A stretch of 64,000 bases of DNA, taken from positions 32,646,601 through 32,710,600 of the forward strand of contig OX438747.1 in assembly GCA_949316235.1 (NCBI GenBank), written 5' to 3'. Shown piece by piece: positions 62,670 through 64,000 of this stretch. Under the pieces are notes generated by a model. The model had not been told where the DNA came from. It ran no database searches and saw nothing but the letters and a program-made list of their open reading frames with translations. The DNA comes from Oegoconia quadripuncta (lineage: Eukaryota; Arthropoda; Insecta; Lepidoptera; Autostichidae). The translations under genes and the position numbers were made by a program. Every line of letters starts with the position of its first letter. Within the stretch, counting starts at the first letter, position 1.

Positions 62670-63977
62670 CTGAAAAAGAGAATACAATTTAAAAAAAAAG
62701 GTAATAAAAGGGATTATTCCGCACCCAGTAGCGGGTTAGGTTAGGAAAAGGTAATTAATTTTCATTACGAACGTAATTGTCTTCTTAAGCGCAGGCCACA
62801 CCGCCAGCGGCCGCCAGCTAGGCGAGCATCGTTTCAACTTTATTTTTTATTTATTTTTATGCACAACGGGTTGGTATTTGACCTCAATCACATTTGATGT
62901 TAAGTGAAGATGAGGTCGAAGGTGGAAGCGTACTGACCCGGAAACCCCAACACATTGGCTATCTTATCTCTGACAAATGGAACACAACAATGTTATTAAC
63001 ATTGCTGCTTGGCGGCAGATTTAGATAAGATGGTGGTAGCTAGCCAGGCGGACATTTAAAATGCCCTACCACGAACCAAACCGAGTACTTAAACATGTAC
63101 CCCGCTGGGGATCGCACCCGCGACCTCCGAATCGTAAACTCAATGTTGTTTACTTCCTCTTTATATATACCTCTTTACATACTTCGGTTCACACCGCGAA
63201 CTACCGACTAAGCTACGTCAGCGATGCGAGCGAAGCTAACGAAACATCCAACGATTCCAGCGAAGCTACTCGTTCACCTCGTTCGCCCGTCCTCACCGTT
63301 TCGAGTACGTTTTTCGGACTAGTCGACGCTCGTCTTTCGAATAGCAGTGAGTGACAATGGACAATGGACAGAACGCTATCCATTGTCACTCACTGCTCCG
63401 GTCGGCCCGCTCCGCTCGCTCGCTTGCCCGTCCGTAATTTACTACGTATAGCTTAGCTCGTCAATATTCCGCGTAGTTTGTATAGTTTCCTTCTTTCGCT
63501 TCACCCGCCCGCCCAGCTCGCTCGTCCGCCCGCTGGCGGTGTGGCCTGCGCTTTAATATGGCCTGAAATGGTGTTCCCAACCCAAATTTCAGTTCAAGTA
63601 AGGGTCAATTCACACCGAGACGCGACGCGACGCGACGATACTCAAAGAGGCCAATGATTTCGCGCTGCACCTCGAGGCGCAGTGCTGCGTGGTGCAACGT
63701 AATCTGAATTCTCACAATGTAATGTGTATCTTTTCGTGTAGTGAATAAAGTATATTCTGAGTCGCTCTATGAAAAATGTGCGCGCAGCGTCGCGTCGCGT
63801 CGCGTCTCGGTGTGAACTGACCCTTATCGTACCAATAATTTTCTCGACCACGAATTTCTGCCCTTTGGGGGAACCGGAGCTGGCGTCCTGTCTGGGAAAA
63901 GGATGTACTTGGGCCAACGCATAAGTCTGGTCATACAAAGTGGCAACGCCTTGCCTCAAAACGGTGACCTGGAACAT
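60496..63977 (-). CDS. unrecognised protein with Asn/Ser-rich repeats and Cys-rich C-terminus
   Basis: Two minus-strand exons: 63977-63833 (possible start MFQVTVLRQGVATLYD) and 62669-60496, joining in phase 1 to about 772 codons. The second exon starts at acceptor 'tctttttcag', 40 codons before the first in-frame GTG. The centre (residues about 290-480) is an imperfect 11-13-residue repeat of the type SNNEVPKTSDK. The C-terminus has YCMKCSCIF, CAYCVKK and LACQNCN, spacing that could bind zinc. Basic N-terminal third. No family recognised. It may continue beyond the right edge, since an acceptor-like 'atcatag' precedes the ATG. Confidence 0.72.
62788..63552. mobile_element. PIF-like MITE M with internal SINE-B
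   Basis: AGCGCAGGCCACACCGCCAG and its inverse, TTA on both sides. The core is GC-rich. SINE-B (minus) at 62851-63152. Confidence 0.78.
62851..63152 (-). mobile_element. SINE-B, minus
   Basis: Tail 'caacgggttggtatttgacc' to head 'gtaaactcaatgttgtttac'. Confidence 0.85.
63598..63826. mobile_element. MITE with GCGACGCGACGCG arms
   Basis: 'agggtcaattcacaccgaga' and its inverse 'tctcggtgtgaactgaccct', TA on both sides. Lies 6 bp downstream of the donor of the 63833-63977 exon on the minus strand. Confidence 0.78.
63833..63977 (-). CDS. unrecognised gene, upstream exon
   Basis: MFQVTVLRQGVATLYDQTYA to FVVEKII, donor 'attattg|gtacga', phase 1 into the exon at 62669. The frame stays open for only three codons before the ATG (a TAG lies there), so the ATG is plausible, although an acceptor 'atcatag' 9 nt upstream would also fit. 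Confidence 0.6.
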
Positions 63978-64000
63978 GTGTTCTACCTATGATGTGAACG

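Overview
This is nuclear DNA from an insect, most probably a butterfly or moth. Genes are split into short exons with GT-AG introns. The intergenic and intronic DNA is AT-rich and full of tRNA-derived SINEs, degenerate jockey/R1-like LINE 3' ends, palindromic MITEs and Helitron-like tails ending in 'gccgcgggcggagagctag', a combination typical of Lepidoptera. Nothing looks bacterial or viral, and there is no CRISPR array.

Layout. (1) 1-23.5 kb, plus strand: the last ten exons of a C2H2 zinc-finger gene (ten regular fingers plus one degenerate finger; the 5' end lies left of the window). Its final exon runs directly into about 51 tandem copies of a 55-bp unit made of the end of its own coding sequence, followed by a second degenerate tandem repeat. 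(2) 23.5-29.8 kb: a transposon graveyard containing an isolated copy of one exon of the gene at 40-57 kb. (3) 29.8-36.7 kb: a divergent pair, a COMM-domain gene closest to COMMD5 (minus) and NUDT21/CPSF5, the 25-kDa subunit of pre-mRNA cleavage factor Im (plus), sharing a 666-bp start-to-start region. (4) 36.7-40.7 kb: repeats only, with one unexplained coding-like segment. (5) 40.7-56.8 kb, plus strand: nine exons encoding a secreted protein of about 413 residues made of two tandem astacin (M12A) domains. Both have lost the zinc-binding histidines and the catalytic glutamate. One intron carries a full-length antisense Ty3/gypsy retrotransposon with matching LTRs. (6) 56.8-60.5 kb: repeats. 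(7) 60.5-64 kb, minus strand: an unrecognised gene with a long Asn/Ser/Lys-rich repeat region and a Cys-rich C terminus, continuing past the right edge.

The genes do not form a pathway: zinc-finger regulator, COMMD/endosomal adaptor, mRNA 3'-end processing factor, secreted pseudo-protease and an unknown protein. Almost all remaining sequence is mobile DNA, often ending within 20-70 bp of a splice site. The exon models rest on splice consensus and continuous phase only; transcripts would be needed to confirm them. Repeat boundaries are accurate to a few bases where terminal repeats or target duplications are quoted, and approximate elsewhere.
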